This document shows positions 1 to 8,233 of a DNA stretch of 64,000 bases, in pieces (within the stretch, counting starts at the first letter, position 1; every line of letters begins with the position of its first letter). The notes beneath the pieces were generated by a model. That model was not told the DNA's origin. It was given only the letters and a program-made list of their open reading frames with translations, and did not search any database. A program made the translations under genes and the position numbers. Origin of the DNA: an uncultured Bacteroidales bacterium (GTDB taxonomy: Bacteria; Bacteroidota; Bacteroidia; Bacteroidales; Bacteroidaceae); assembly GCA_902778625.1 (NCBI GenBank), contig CACYYM010000002.1:96050-160049 (forward strand). The letters are read 5' to 3'.

Positions 1-1
1 C

Positions 2-691
2 TTTATGAAGAAGATTGATGTGCACTACCTTTGCATCAAGGATTTCCATTTGCCCATCAATGCCAATGAGGCACAAATAGCCGAGTTCAAGAAGAAGTTG
101 GCAGATCATGGAGTCATTGGTTATGCTGTGGGTCCTATCTATATGGGCGATGTTGAGGCTGTGGACAAGGCTTTCGCTTATGCGCAACGGGTCGGAGTGG
201 ACCTCGTCGTTGGTGTTCCAGGCGTTTGGGGAGACAAGGAACCTCGCTATGATGTGCTTGATAGGGTAGAGCAGAAGGTCAAGGAGACAGGCATTCGCTA
301 TGCCATCCATCTGCATGGGCCCGATATGCCGCTTTATCCCGATGCCACTTCAATTTGGAATGATGTCAAGGATCGCGACCCTCGTTTGGGTATCTGTCTC
401 GACATCGGTCACGACCTCCGTGCTGGTGCTGACCCCATTAAGGACTTGAAGCGATATGCAAAGCGAGTGTTCGACATACACCTGAAAGACGTTACCGAAG
501 GCACAAAGGCTGGCCACGCAATCGAATTAGGCAGAGGCGCCATCGACTTCTCCAAGTTCATAAAAATGCTCCGAAAAGTCGGCTACAAAGGCTCTTGCAG
601 TCTCGAATACGAGAAAGACATGTCTGACCCCTTCATCGGCATTGCAGAAAGCGTAGGATACTTTAAAGCAGTCCAGCAGAATATTCGCTAA
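2..691 (+). CDS. Sugar phosphate isomerase/epimerase, 5' end cut off by the window
   Basis: This is a xylose-isomerase-like TIM-barrel protein (AP_endonuc_2 family) that would isomerise or epimerise a sugar or sugar acid; the substrate cannot be read. The metal and active-site signatures of the barrel are visible in order: HLHGPD, CLDIGHD, DIHLKD and SLEYE near the C-terminus, giving the His, Asp and Glu ligands. An ATG lies at position 5, but the protein starts in the middle of the fold and the frame is open to the window edge, so roughly the first 60 residues are probably upstream. It faces the next gene convergently across a 640-bp gap. Family confidence is high; substrate unknown. Confidence 0.85.
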   Translation, partial: FMKKIDVHYLCIKDFHLPINANEAQIAEFKKKLADHGVIGYAVGPIYMGDVEAVDKAFAYAQRVGVDLVVGVPGVWGDKEPRYDVLDRVEQKVKETGIRYAIHLHGPDMPLYPDATSIWNDVKDRDPRLGICLDIGHDLRAGADPIKDLKRYAKRVFDIHLKDVTEGTKAGHAIELGRGAIDFSKFIKMLRKVGYKGSCSLEYEKDMSDPFIGIAESVGYFKAVQQNIR

Positions 692-717
692 GTTGGCAAA
701 CTTCACGTGTGATGTGT

Positions 718-783
718 GCAATCATAACGTGTTACAATTGCAATCATAACGTGTTACAATTGCAATCATAACGTGTTACAATT
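718..783 (+). repeat. 22-bp tandem array 1 (three perfect units)
   Basis: Three perfect 22-bp units are seen, with core ATAACGTGTTACAATT. A degenerate copy (GGCAAACTTCACGTG) precedes them at about 695-716. The array lies just after the stop of the isomerase, between convergent genes. CGTG occupies positions 11-14 of the unit, as in the other nine arrays of the window. Confidence 0.95.
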
Positions 784-810
784 GCAGAGATAACTGTGTA
801 TATTTGTTCC

Positions 811-836
811 AAAAAGTGTGACAGAAACCACTTTTT
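811..836 (+). terminator. Weak hairpin downstream of the isomerase
   Basis: AAAAAGTG at 811-818 pairs with CACTTTTT at 829-836 around a 10-nt loop. The stem is AT-rich and the T-tract lies inside it, so this is only a possible terminator for the upstream gene. Confidence 0.3.
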
Positions 837-1108
837 ACCCCTATCTCATGGAATAAAATATGCTATTTCGATACAAAAACCTATCTAATTGAGTTCGGAA
901 CATAAATTTTTCGAACGATTAAATTAAGCGAAAAGTATAGGGAAACGTATCGAAACGAGGCTTTCATGTCGGTTTTTAAAGCCTAAAAGGGGGGTATTTT
1001 GATGCTATCTGTCACGATTTTGAAGAAAACTTCTTAGTCGCAGGACATTAGCAGACTTCGTATCTCATTGTAATTCTGCTTTTTAGATGAAATATAACTT
1101 AACCAAGC

Positions 1109-1254
1109 GTTACAGTTACAGTTGTTACAGTTGTTTTTTTAACACCTCCTTTCTTCTTAATATACTATATAACTATATATATATTAATTAGTTATATAGT
1201 CTTTAGAAAGGGGTATAGGTACTTATTTTTAATTGTAACAACTGTAACTGTAAC
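1109..1254. repeat. 146-bp inverted-repeat element, copy 1
   Basis: Perfect 21-bp arms at 1109-1129 and 1234-1254 begin GTTACAGTTACAG and are themselves built of a TTACAGT repeat. Inside lies a second 12-bp inverted repeat (ACTATATAACTA at 1164-1175 against 1189-1200). A similar element of the same length is at 37475-37620. The rest of the 692-1330 gap holds array 1 and AT-rich sequence in which nothing else is recognised. Confidence 0.85.
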
Positions 1255-1330
1255 AGACTCAGCCTTTATTCTTGACTTTTCTCTATGAGGCTTATTACAA
1301 GGAGGAGAAGGGATGAATGCATACAAGGCA

Positions 1331-2146
1331 TCATATCCCGAGGACTGAAGTGACGGCTTCTGGGGTGACGCCTAACTTGATGGCGGTCTTGCAGTCTTGC
1401 TGGGCCAGTTTCTTCTTCTTCATGGCCAGATAGAGCGAGGCTCTTGTCAAATAGCACTCTGGGTTATCCGGCTCCAACTCAAGTGCCATGCCGATGTCTT
1501 TCTTTGCCTTCTCGTATTCCTTCTTTTCAATATACAAACCACATCGAGCCAGGTAGTGCTTTGCATGATTGGGAAAGAACTGAACAAGGGCATCGAGTTG
1601 TTCCATCGCTTCGCGAGGTCTGCCGTCCTTATTGTTCAATATAGCCAAACCCAGCCGCCCGTCTTCATGCATCGGATTAAGTTCAAGCAAACGCTTGTAG
1701 TCGTTTCGAGCCTCTTTGTTACGCCGAGCCTGTGAATGAATGAAGGCACGGAAGAAGAGTGCTTCCTCGTTGTCTTGCTGAGCCTCTAATACCTTATTAT
1801 AATCGTTTAGAGCACGTTCCTCGTTGTTCAACTGAAGATAAAGAGAAGCCCGATTAAGCAAAATGTCAAGCGAAGCAGGGGAGAGCTCAAGCCCTTTCCC
1901 ATAAGCATCCAACGCTTTCTCGTTCTGCCCTTGTTTCTGATATATGCCGCCAAGGTACTGATAGAGAATGGCATTCGATGGCTTCATTGGGTCGAGCCGG
2001 ATGGTCTGCTCTATCATCCCTTTCGCCTTCTCCAACGAATCTGTCGCTAACGCCTCGACAATCGAACGAACACTCTGCTCGTAAAGTTGGGCAAAGAGAT
2101 TAGAATAAGAAAATAGGAGAATGAGAAAATAAGAAAGCCTTTTCAT
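1331..2146 (-). CDS. Secreted TPR-repeat protein
   Basis: The 271-residue product has a cleavable signal peptide (MKRLSYFLILLFSYSNLFAQ) followed by about six tandem tetratricopeptide repeats covering almost the whole mature chain. The repeats are visible as recurring patterns such as YQYLGGIYQKQGQNEKALDAY and YLTRASLYLAMKKKKLAQQD, each split here by helix turns. It is probably a periplasmic scaffold for protein-protein contacts; no catalytic domain is present. It is the last gene of the fur-purA-TPR run and starts 30 bp after the purA stop. The start codon lies in an 8-bp-period microarray. The partner is unknown. Confidence 0.85.
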   Translation of the reverse strand: MKRLSYFLILLFSYSNLFAQLYEQSVRSIVEALATDSLEKAKGMIEQTIRLDPMKPSNAILYQYLGGIYQKQGQNEKALDAYGKGLELSPASLDILLNRASLYLQLNNEERALNDYNKVLEAQQDNEEALFFRAFIHSQARRNKEARNDYKRLLELNPMHEDGRLGLAILNNKDGRPREAMEQLDALVQFFPNHAKHYLARCGLYIEKKEYEKAKKDIGMALELEPDNPECYLTRASLYLAMKKKKLAQQDCKTAIKLGVTPEAVTSVLGI

Positions 2147-2183
2147 TTCATATTTTCTAATTATCTACATTTCAAATTATCTT
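2144..2183 (-). repeat. 8-bp-period microarray at the purA/TPR junction
   Basis: About five degenerate 8-bp units (CATTTCAT, ATTTTCTA, ATTATCTA, CATTTCAA, ATTATCTT) run from the TPR start codon to the purA stop codon (2177-2179). The purA stop lies inside the last unit. Confidence 0.6.
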
Positions 2184-3445
2184 TCGATTGTTTGTTCGCG
2201 GTCAGGTCCTACAGAAATGATGGTAATTGGCGTCTGTGTTGCCTTTTCGATGTATGAGATGTAGTCCTTCAACTCTTTTGGGAACTGGCTTTCGCTGGTC
2301 AAATGTGTGAGATCGGTCTGCCAGCCTGGCAATGTCTCATAAATAGCTTCCCAGCCTTCTGTGTCGTAAGGCATCTCGTCAGTAACAACGCCATCCTTCT
2401 GGTACTTTGTGCAAACCTTAATCTCCTTGAAGCCGTCGAGCACGTCGCTTTTCATCATGATGAGCTGAGTGACGCCGTTTATCATGATTGCATAACGCAA
2501 GGCAACGAGGTCGAGCCAACCACAACGACGATTGCGACCCGTTACTGCGCCATACTCATGACCAATTTCGCGAATCTTGTCTCCTGTTTCGTCGAAGAGT
2601 TCAACAGGGAAAGGTCCGCTGCCAACACGAGTCGAGTAAGCCTTGAAGATGCCAAAGACCTCACCGATACTGTTGGGTGCAACGCCAAGACCTGTGCAGA
2701 CGCCACCGCTGACGGTGTTGCTTGAAGAGACGAAAGGATAGGTTCCGTGGTCGATGTCAAGCATTGTGCCTTGTGCTCCTTCTGCAAGAACTGACTTTCC
2801 TTCCTTTAAGGCCTTGCCGAGTTCAATCTCGGTGTCTGCAAGTGTGAACTGTCGCATGTATTCGATGCCTTGCATCCAAAGCTTCTCTTCGTCTGTGATG
2901 TCGTAATCTGTATAGTTCAGGTCGTGAAGTGTCTGCTCATGTCGAGCCTTCAAGGTCTTGTACTTTTCTTCAAAGTTCTCGAGGATATCGCCCACACGAA
3001 GCCCTGTACGACTTGCTTTCTCGCTGTATGTTGGGCCAATGCCTTTGCCTGTCGTGCCCACTTTGTTCTTGCCTTTAGCTGCTTCGTAGGCACGGTCGAG
3101 AACTCTGTGAGTGGGCAAGATGAGGTGAGCTCGCTTGCTGATGTGCAGACGGTTCTTGAGGTTGTAACCTGCTTCTTCAAGTTCTTTTGCTTCTTGCATG
3201 AAGAGGTCGGGAGCAATGACGCATCCGTTGCCGATGATGTTGAGCTTGCCTTCGTCGAAGATGCCGCTTGGAATGCTGCGAAGAACAAACTTCTTGCCTT
3301 CGAAGATAATCGTGTGGCCGGCATTGGGACCGCCAGCGAAACGTGCAACTATATCATATCTTGGCGTGAAGACATCCACGACCTTTCCTTTTCCTTCGTC
3401 GCCGAAAACGATGCCCAACAAGGCATCTACTTTACCTTTTCCCAT
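2177..3445 (-). CDS. purA: Adenylosuccinate synthetase
   Basis: It ligates IMP and aspartate using GTP, the first committed step from IMP to AMP, in the cytoplasm. The 422-residue length fits the family. Family motifs are present: the P-loop GDEGKGK at about residues 15-21, NAGHT near residue 40, GTTGKGIGP, and EGAQGTMLDIDHGTYP. The frame is open further upstream, but the ATG at 3445 (MGKGKVDALLG) gives the canonical N-terminus. The start overlaps the end of the Fur gene by 14 bp, so the two are probably translationally coupled. Very certain. Confidence 0.98.
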   Translation of the reverse strand: MGKGKVDALLGIVFGDEGKGKVVDVFTPRYDIVARFAGGPNAGHTIIFEGKKFVLRSIPSGIFDEGKLNIIGNGCVIAPDLFMQEAKELEEAGYNLKNRLHISKRAHLILPTHRVLDRAYEAAKGKNKVGTTGKGIGPTYSEKASRTGLRVGDILENFEEKYKTLKARHEQTLHDLNYTDYDITDEEKLWMQGIEYMRQFTLADTEIELGKALKEGKSVLAEGAQGTMLDIDHGTYPFVSSSNTVSGGVCTGLGVAPNSIGEVFGIFKAYSTRVGSGPFPVELFDETGDKIREIGHEYGAVTGRNRRCGWLDLVALRYAIMINGVTQLIMMKSDVLDGFKEIKVCTKYQKDGVVTDEMPYDTEGWEAIYETLPGWQTDLTHLTSESQFPKELKDYISYIEKATQTPITIISVGPDREQTIER

Positions 3446-3944
3446 TTTTATTTTTGTCCTGTTTTGTTGATTTCTGTTTTCTTGCCTCTTGTCGGTTCTT
3501 GGCTTGACACTTCCTGCAAATGCCGTGCATATAGACAATCTTGTCCTCGGTGCTGAAGTAGCGGACATGAAGATTTTGCAGAGCGAGCTTTGCCGTGCTG
3601 GTCGAGACCTTAGTGATAGTGTTACATTGGTGGCAAATGGTGTAAGCCTTTGGATTGTTGTCAGTTCGCATCTCGTAGTGAGCTGCAGTTGCAAGTGAAT
3701 GTTTAATGGCCAAACCTGCCTCGAAGAACAGCTCCATCGTGTTGAAGAGCGTGGCACGACTCACTTGGAACGTAGCATTTTTCTGCATGAGTCCCGTGAG
3801 TTCGTCGATGGTAAAGATGCCTCCAGCAAGTCCTGCAACACGTAGTATTTCATAGCGTTCAGGGGTCTTGCGCATGGCTTTTTCTTCCATGTAGCGTGTC
3901 AAACGCTCGCGCAATGATGTGAGAGGTGCTTGCTTCTTGTCCAT
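3432..3944 (-). CDS. Fur-family metalloregulator
   Basis: A 170-residue Fur/Zur/PerR-type repressor. The N-terminal winged helix (residues about 12-80) includes FQVSRATLFNTMELFFEAGL, the recognition-helix region. The C-terminal part has the structural zinc pairs CHQC and CRKC, and histidines around HYEMR. The extreme C-terminus is a lysine/arginine-rich tail of about 25 residues, longer than usual. The start is ATG 3944 because a TAACTTTG -7 box at 3956-3963 lies between it and earlier in-frame codons, leaving a leader of only a few nucleotides. Which metal or stress it senses cannot be read. It is coupled to purA by a 14-bp overlap. Confidence 0.92.
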   Translation of the reverse strand: MDKKQAPLTSLRERLTRYMEEKAMRKTPERYEILRVAGLAGGIFTIDELTGLMQKNATFQVSRATLFNTMELFFEAGLAIKHSLATAAHYEMRTDNNPKAYTICHQCNTITKVSTSTAKLALQNLHVRYFSTEDKIVYMHGICRKCQAKNRQEARKQKSTKQDKNKNGKR

Positions 3945-3955
3945 AATCCAAGGCG

Positions 3956-3963
3956 CAAAGTTA
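3956..3963 (-). promoter_or_regulatory. -7 box of the fur-purA-TPR operon
   Basis: TAACTTTG on the minus strand matches the Bacteroidetes -7 consensus TAnnTTTG. It ends 11 nt before the fur ATG. No clear -33 TTTG was found at the expected distance. Confidence 0.6.
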
Positions 3964-4021
3964 CAAAGAAAAAATGAAAAAAGAAAGATTGAAGGGATTA
4001 AAGAGTGAAAAAACAAGGTTT

Positions 4022-4049
4022 CTTAACTCTTAACCCTTAATTCTTAACT
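4022..4049 (-). repeat. 7-bp-period microarray at the AlkD stop codon
   Basis: Four 7-bp units are seen on the plus strand (CTTAACT, CTTAACC, CTTAATT, CTTAACT). The stop codon of the AlkD-like gene (4037-4039) and its last codons lie inside the array. Confidence 0.85.
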
Positions 4050-4591
4050 GCTTCGAAGGCTTCCATGAGTGCCTGGATAGCTTTTTTTAGGTGCAGACTT
4101 GCTTCGGGAAGTAATCTTTTGCAGTATGAAAAGACTTGTTCTTCTTCATTCAATCTGACGCCTTGCATCAGCAAATGTCGCAAACAGAGGCAGGCACAAG
4201 TGGCTTGCAATGCATTCCCTTCTTCGAGCCAAGCAAGGCTAATTTCTTTCGCATGATTAACCATTGAGAGGAGCTTCATTGCCAGGATTTGCGCTTCTTC
4301 TGGAGTTACCATCGATTCTTTCCATTCGTTTGCGACCTCAAAGGTGAACTCTTCTGGCGGCATCAGCATGATAGCCAACAATTTGGTCTCGCGTATATTC
4401 TCGCTCCAAAGCTGATTCGCAAGGTCTTTGTCCTTTGGAAACTCGTCGGCAATACTTTGCAGTCGAGGCAACTCAACACCGAAGATGAGCTTGAATGGCA
4501 TGCCTGCTTCACGCATTCTTGCAGAGAGGATGCCATTCATGCTTGCCCGAAGCTCTTTCTTTATGTCGTGTTCTAACTCAACAATATTCAT
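4037..4591 (-). CDS. DNA alkylation repair (AlkD-like) HEAT-repeat protein
   Basis: A 184-residue all-helical protein resembling the AlkD family of HEAT-like DNA glycosylases that remove alkylated purines. The pattern LWSENIRETKLLAIML is typical of its helical repeats, and the size is a little below the usual 210-240 residues. The start ATG overlaps the stop of the M49 peptidase gene in ATGA (4588-4591), so translation is coupled. The final residues AVKN and the stop lie in a 7-bp microarray. The family call is good, but the enzymatic activity of short family members is uncertain. Confidence 0.75.
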   Translation of the reverse strand: MNIVELEHDIKKELRASMNGILSARMREAGMPFKLIFGVELPRLQSIADEFPKDKDLANQLWSENIRETKLLAIMLMPPEEFTFEVANEWKESMVTPEEAQILAMKLLSMVNHAKEISLAWLEEGNALQATCACLCLRHLLMQGVRLNEEEQVFSYCKRLLPEASLHLKKAIQALMEAFEAVKN

Positions 4592-6546
4592 AATGTGTTG
4601 TATTGCTTGCTGTATCGAAGCATTTGCCCGCTGTATGATTCTTCGTATTTAACGTGGATATCTGTGATGTTTCCAGTGTCATCTTTGACGAGCTCATACG
4701 TCGGATTGATGAATCCTTTGTAGGGTGCAAGGTTGAGACGATTGTATCGTTCACGGATTTCATGATGCAATTCAGCATCAATCTTTATGCCATATTGCTC
4801 GACAAGCTGTCTAGCTGCCTCATAATCGCCTTCGCTCTTAATACGTTGCACCTCGGCTAGTAGCTCTCCAAAGGCTTTTCGAAGCATTTTGTAGTCATTG
4901 ACTTTGACATAATGCTTGCCCTCAATTTCGACAATTTGAAGTGCTTCGGTATAGTGTTCAAGAGTCCAACGGCTGATGAGCGCCCTGTTCCGCATGTGTG
5001 CTTCTTCAATCTGGTTGCCTTCTTCGATGCGCACCATCTGCGTCAATAGCCCGTTGAGCAAGTAGCTGTAATACTGTGACTTGTATGCTTCGGCATTTGG
5101 CGTCAGTTCTAACTCTACGAGCTTTTGGTCAGCAATATAGTAGAGGCCAAAGAGGTCGGCACGTGCTTCCTCGATGGTACTGCCGTAAGAGCGTAAAGCA
5201 TCAGCATCCACGCCAGGCAAAAGTCTGCCGCTTCCGTGTCCGAGACACTCGTGAAGGTCGGTATGTAGGTCATCGCAAATGTCTCCGTAATCGTTGAGAA
5301 GTTGCCGAGTTTCCTCATCAAGTACGAACTCTTGACGCATTCCGGAGCCTTTAGCTGCGAGGTCGTAAGCATGAGTCAGGTTGGCAATCGTGACACTTTT
5401 GCTGCCGTATTCAGCCCTAATCCAATCGCTGTTCGGCAAGTTTATGCCGATGGCAGAACTGGGATAAAGGTCGCCTCCGAGCATGGCAGCATTAATGACC
5501 TTCGCACTCACGCCTTTGCATTCTTTCTTCTTGAAGCGCTCATCTACAGGCGAATGATTTTCAAACCATTGCGCATTATCGCTTAAAGCTTTGGCTCGCC
5601 GTGTTGCTTCGTGATCTATGATGTTGACATAGCCCTCCCAACTTGCTTTAAGTCCAAGAGGATCACCATAGACTTCGGTAAATCCGTTAGTGAAATCGAC
5701 CTCACTTTCCGTTTCGTTCACCCAAAGAATGGCATATTCGTCGAAGGTCTTCAAATTGCCTGTCCGGTAGAACTCCACAAGTTTGTCTATGATGGCCCTT
5801 TGCTTGTTGTTTTCCGCATAATGTCGAGCCTTGTCAAGCATCTCGCAGATACGGTCGATGGCTTTGCCGTAAAGACCTCCACTACGCCAGATATTCTCGT
5901 AAAGCGAACCGTCGGAAGCGCGTTCAAGGCGGCTGTTCAGGCCAATCATGGGCGGTTGTTTCGTGTCGGCCTTCTTTTTGAGTTCGGCATAGAATGCTTC
6001 TGCTTCGGCTTGCGTGATGCCTTCTTCGTAGTAATTGCATGAGGAGGTCAGCAGCAAATCCTCGCCATCAGCTTGATTGACGCGCTTTGGTATCACCTCG
6101 GGATTAAAGATAACATCGGCCAGCTCCTTTGCCAAATCAGCCTTCGTCTCGTTTTCTTTGAGCGGAAGCAGGCTTTCGTTCAACTTGTTTAATTCAGCCA
6201 AGAAGAAAGTTTTGCTGAATTCCGGTTGGAACTTTAAGCAGCTGTAATGGTGATGAATACCGTTCGCGAACCATACTCTCTTGAGGTAAACCTCGAAAGC
6301 CAGCCAGTCGGGATTGTCCTTGGAACCTTCGTAGTGCGTATAGATGGCTTCGAGAGTCTTTCGAATCTGCAAGCCGTAACGGCAGTTTTGGTCCCACAAG
6401 ATGTCTCTTCCAAGCAGCGAAGCCTCTGCCAGATAATAGACTAAAAGTTTTTGACGAAGCGTTAAGTCCTCAAAGCCAGGCACTTCGTAGCGCAATAGCT
6501 GCAGGTCGGCAAAGCGCTCGTTCAATGGAGATTTGGAAAATTTCAC
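4588..6546 (-). CDS. Dipeptidyl peptidase III-like zinc peptidase (M49)
   Basis: A 652-residue metallopeptidase of the M49 type, which removes dipeptides from peptide N-termini. The diagnostic motif HECLGH is at residues 432-437 (HExxxGH type) and the second zinc-ligand motif EEARAD is at about 459-464. No signal peptide is visible, so it is likely cytoplasmic. Relatives in Bacteroidetes databases are often mislabelled dihydrofolate reductase; no DHFR fold is evident here. It sits in a tight run GDPD-AraC-M49-AlkD, four bases from the AraC-type gene and overlapping the AlkD gene. Confidence 0.9.
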   Translation of the reverse strand: MKFSKSPLNERFADLQLLRYEVPGFEDLTLRQKLLVYYLAEASLLGRDILWDQNCRYGLQIRKTLEAIYTHYEGSKDNPDWLAFEVYLKRVWFANGIHHHYSCLKFQPEFSKTFFLAELNKLNESLLPLKENETKADLAKELADVIFNPEVIPKRVNQADGEDLLLTSSCNYYEEGITQAEAEAFYAELKKKADTKQPPMIGLNSRLERASDGSLYENIWRSGGLYGKAIDRICEMLDKARHYAENNKQRAIIDKLVEFYRTGNLKTFDEYAILWVNETESEVDFTNGFTEVYGDPLGLKASWEGYVNIIDHEATRRAKALSDNAQWFENHSPVDERFKKKECKGVSAKVINAAMLGGDLYPSSAIGINLPNSDWIRAEYGSKSVTIANLTHAYDLAAKGSGMRQEFVLDEETRQLLNDYGDICDDLHTDLHECLGHGSGRLLPGVDADALRSYGSTIEEARADLFGLYYIADQKLVELELTPNAEAYKSQYYSYLLNGLLTQMVRIEEGNQIEEAHMRNRALISRWTLEHYTEALQIVEIEGKHYVKVNDYKMLRKAFGELLAEVQRIKSEGDYEAARQLVEQYGIKIDAELHHEIRERYNRLNLAPYKGFINPTYELVKDDTGNITDIHVKYEESYSGQMLRYSKQYNTL

Positions 6547-6549
6547 AAT

Positions 6550-7062
6550 TTATTTCTTCGCTTTGGTCGTTCTCTTCTTTCTTTTCTTTGCTGTCGGTTT
6601 TGCCTTTTTCTTAGGTTTCTCGGGCTTAGGCTCCACGATAACTCCGTACATTTGACGGTATTCCTTTGGCGTTATACCACTGAGTTTATAGAAAGTAGCA
6701 TAGAAGCTTTGACGTGTTGTAAAGCCCACATTGATGGCAATATCCTCCATCTTCATGTTGGAGAAGCTGGCGTCTTGAAGCATATATTTTGCCTCCTGGA
6801 TACGCATCTTGCCAACGAGTTCGGAGTAGTTCTGTTGGAAACGCACACTGATGACAGCGCTGATGTGGCGCATGTTCACGCCAAGATCGGTTGCAAGCTG
6901 CTTTGCAGAGTAGTTCGGATCACGATATTTCCGGTCGATCATCAGTCTTGAAATGATTCCTCTTGCAATATCTTCGACCATTTCGGGCGTGACTGAGCTT
7001 CTGTAAGACGAGACGATTTTCTTGTCTTTCTTGGGTGTGATGTTGTATTTGGCCATATACAT
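6550..7062 (-). CDS. AraC-type DNA-binding protein with lysine-rich tail
   Basis: A 170-residue regulator made of an AraC/XylS double helix-turn-helix (about residues 40-140; the second helix region reads FTTRQSFYATFYKLSGITPKEY) and no sugar-binding domain. The last 28 residues are almost only Lys, Pro, Ala, Thr and Arg (KPKKKAKPTAKKRKKR), like a histone H1 tail. It may start at ATG 7062, which overlaps the GDPD stop in TAATG, or at the third-codon ATG 7056. The target genes are unknown. The tail suggests non-specific DNA contact in addition to a specific site. Confidence 0.85.
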   Translation of the reverse strand: MYMAKYNITPKKDKKIVSSYRSSVTPEMVEDIARGIISRLMIDRKYRDPNYSAKQLATDLGVNMRHISAVISVRFQQNYSELVGKMRIQEAKYMLQDASFSNMKMEDIAINVGFTTRQSFYATFYKLSGITPKEYRQMYGVIVEPKPEKPKKKAKPTAKKRKKRTTKAKK

Positions 7063-7823
7063 TATTTATTATTATTGATTCTGATGAGTGTTTCGGGCTC
7101 GTTTGTGGTGATAATGTCAATGCCTTTCATGTTGGCAAAACGTGTCAGTTCTTCCTCTCCATCGACGGTCCAGACGTTGACTTCCAAGCCGAGTTGCTTC
7201 GCTTGCTGTGCCCAATCGGGATGGTTGTCGAAAACTTTTGTGTTGTAATCAATGCCGGTCCAGCCCTGTTCCTTAATCTCTTTGGGCGAAAGTTCGCCGT
7301 TCAGATAGGCCACCTTAGCGTCTGGAGCCACTTCGTGAAGGCGTTTGCAGACATTCTTGCTGAACGAAATGTAGTCCGTTCGTGAGGCGAGTCCGAGTAA
7401 ATTTACAAGTTCGACAGATAACTCGGCGATTCGAAAGTCGCGTTTCTCATTGCGATGTGGCTTCACTTCGAATATCAAACGGCAATTGGGCCAACGTTGA
7501 GCTTCCGTCAGATACTGCTGAAGAGTAGGGATGAACTCGCCATTCTTGAGCCGCATATTCATGAGTGTTGCATATGTTGTATCTTCGATTCGAATGCCTT
7601 CTATTGTTGCGTCGTGATAGACGACAGGCACGCCGTCTGCAGTCAGCCAGACATCGAACTCGCTGCCCCAGCATCCAATCTCAGCAGCTTTTTGGAAAGA
7701 TGTGATGGAATTCTGTGCGCTACCCTCCGGTTTCCAGTGTCCGCGATGTGCCACAACATGCGGCTGAGCCAGAAGGGAAAAGGCGAAAAGTTGAAAAACT
7801 AAAAATAAAATAGGTCGTTTCAT
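7062..7823 (-). CDS. Secreted glycerophosphodiester phosphodiesterase
   Basis: It hydrolyses glycerophosphodiesters to sn-glycerol 3-phosphate and an alcohol. The 253-residue product has a signal peptide (MKRPILFLVFQLFAFSLLAQ) and the GDPD catalytic motifs: VAHRGH near the start of the mature chain, EFDVWLT, and VVYHD. The frame is open upstream, but the first 17 codons precede the signal peptide and a TATCTTTG -7 box lies at 7852-7859, so ATG 7823 is chosen. It is first in the GDPD-AraC-M49-AlkD run and overlaps the AraC-type gene by one base. Confidence 0.9.
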   Translation of the reverse strand: MKRPILFLVFQLFAFSLLAQPHVVAHRGHWKPEGSAQNSITSFQKAAEIGCWGSEFDVWLTADGVPVVYHDATIEGIRIEDTTYATLMNMRLKNGEFIPTLQQYLTEAQRWPNCRLIFEVKPHRNEKRDFRIAELSVELVNLLGLASRTDYISFSKNVCKRLHEVAPDAKVAYLNGELSPKEIKEQGWTGIDYNTKVFDNHPDWAQQAKQLGLEVNVWTVDGEEELTRFANMKGIDIITTNEPETLIRINNNK

Positions 7824-7851
7824 GTTTTGTGTAGTTTTAGTTTGCCAGCCA

Positions 7852-7859
7852 CAAAGATA
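7852..7859 (-). promoter_or_regulatory. -7 box upstream of the GDPD gene
   Basis: TATCTTTG on the minus strand fits TAnnTTTG and lies 28 nt before the start codon. No TTTG is found at the preferred -33 distance. The gap 7860-8050 holds nothing else recognised. Confidence 0.5.
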
Positions 7860-8053
7860 GTAAAAATATTTCAAACTTGTGAAATTCTCTAGGAAAATTT
7901 TTTACAATTTGCTGGAAAGTAAATTTGAGAGATACTTTAAACCAACAATCGAAACATTGTGCCAGACTTGAAATCGGCTGCTTCGAGGGCGTTTTTTCAA
8001 GTATCTGGAAACAAGCGAGATATGTCGAGAAAGGAAAGACGGCTAAGGTAAAT

Positions 8054-8163
8054 GCAAAACTTCACATGTCGAGTTCGCAATTTTGACGTGTTAAGTTGGT
8101 CAATTCGACGTGTTAAGTTTGGCAATTCGACGTGTTAAGTTTGTCAACTCGACGTGTTGTGTT
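8054..8163 (+). repeat. 22-bp tandem array 2 (five units)
   Basis: Five 22-bp units with core AATTCGACGTGTTAAGTT; the first is degenerate. CGTG is at unit positions 11-14. The array sits downstream of the sigma-factor gene and upstream of the GDPD gene, both on the minus strand. A loose copy (CAAACTCAGCGTGTTTG) continues at about 8209-8227. Confidence 0.95.
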
Positions 8164-8171
8164 TATAAAGA

Positions 8172-8200
8172 TAGCAGGGAGCGATTTCCGTTCCCTGCTA
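8172..8200 (-). terminator. Terminator-like hairpin after the sigma-factor gene
   Basis: TAGCAGGGA (8172-8180) pairs with TCCCTGCTA (8192-8200), with further partial pairing in the 11-nt loop. On the minus strand it is followed by a T-rich stretch. It stands 34 bp beyond the sigma-factor stop, between two parts of array 2. Confidence 0.55.
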
Positions 8201-8233
8201 AAATGTTGACAAACTCAGCGTGTTTGTTCTGCC

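Noticed and set aside
4588..6546. Naming the M49 peptidase dihydrofolate reductase, as often seen for relatives
   Set aside because: The HECLGH zinc motif and the 652-residue length fit DPP III; no DHFR fold features are visible.
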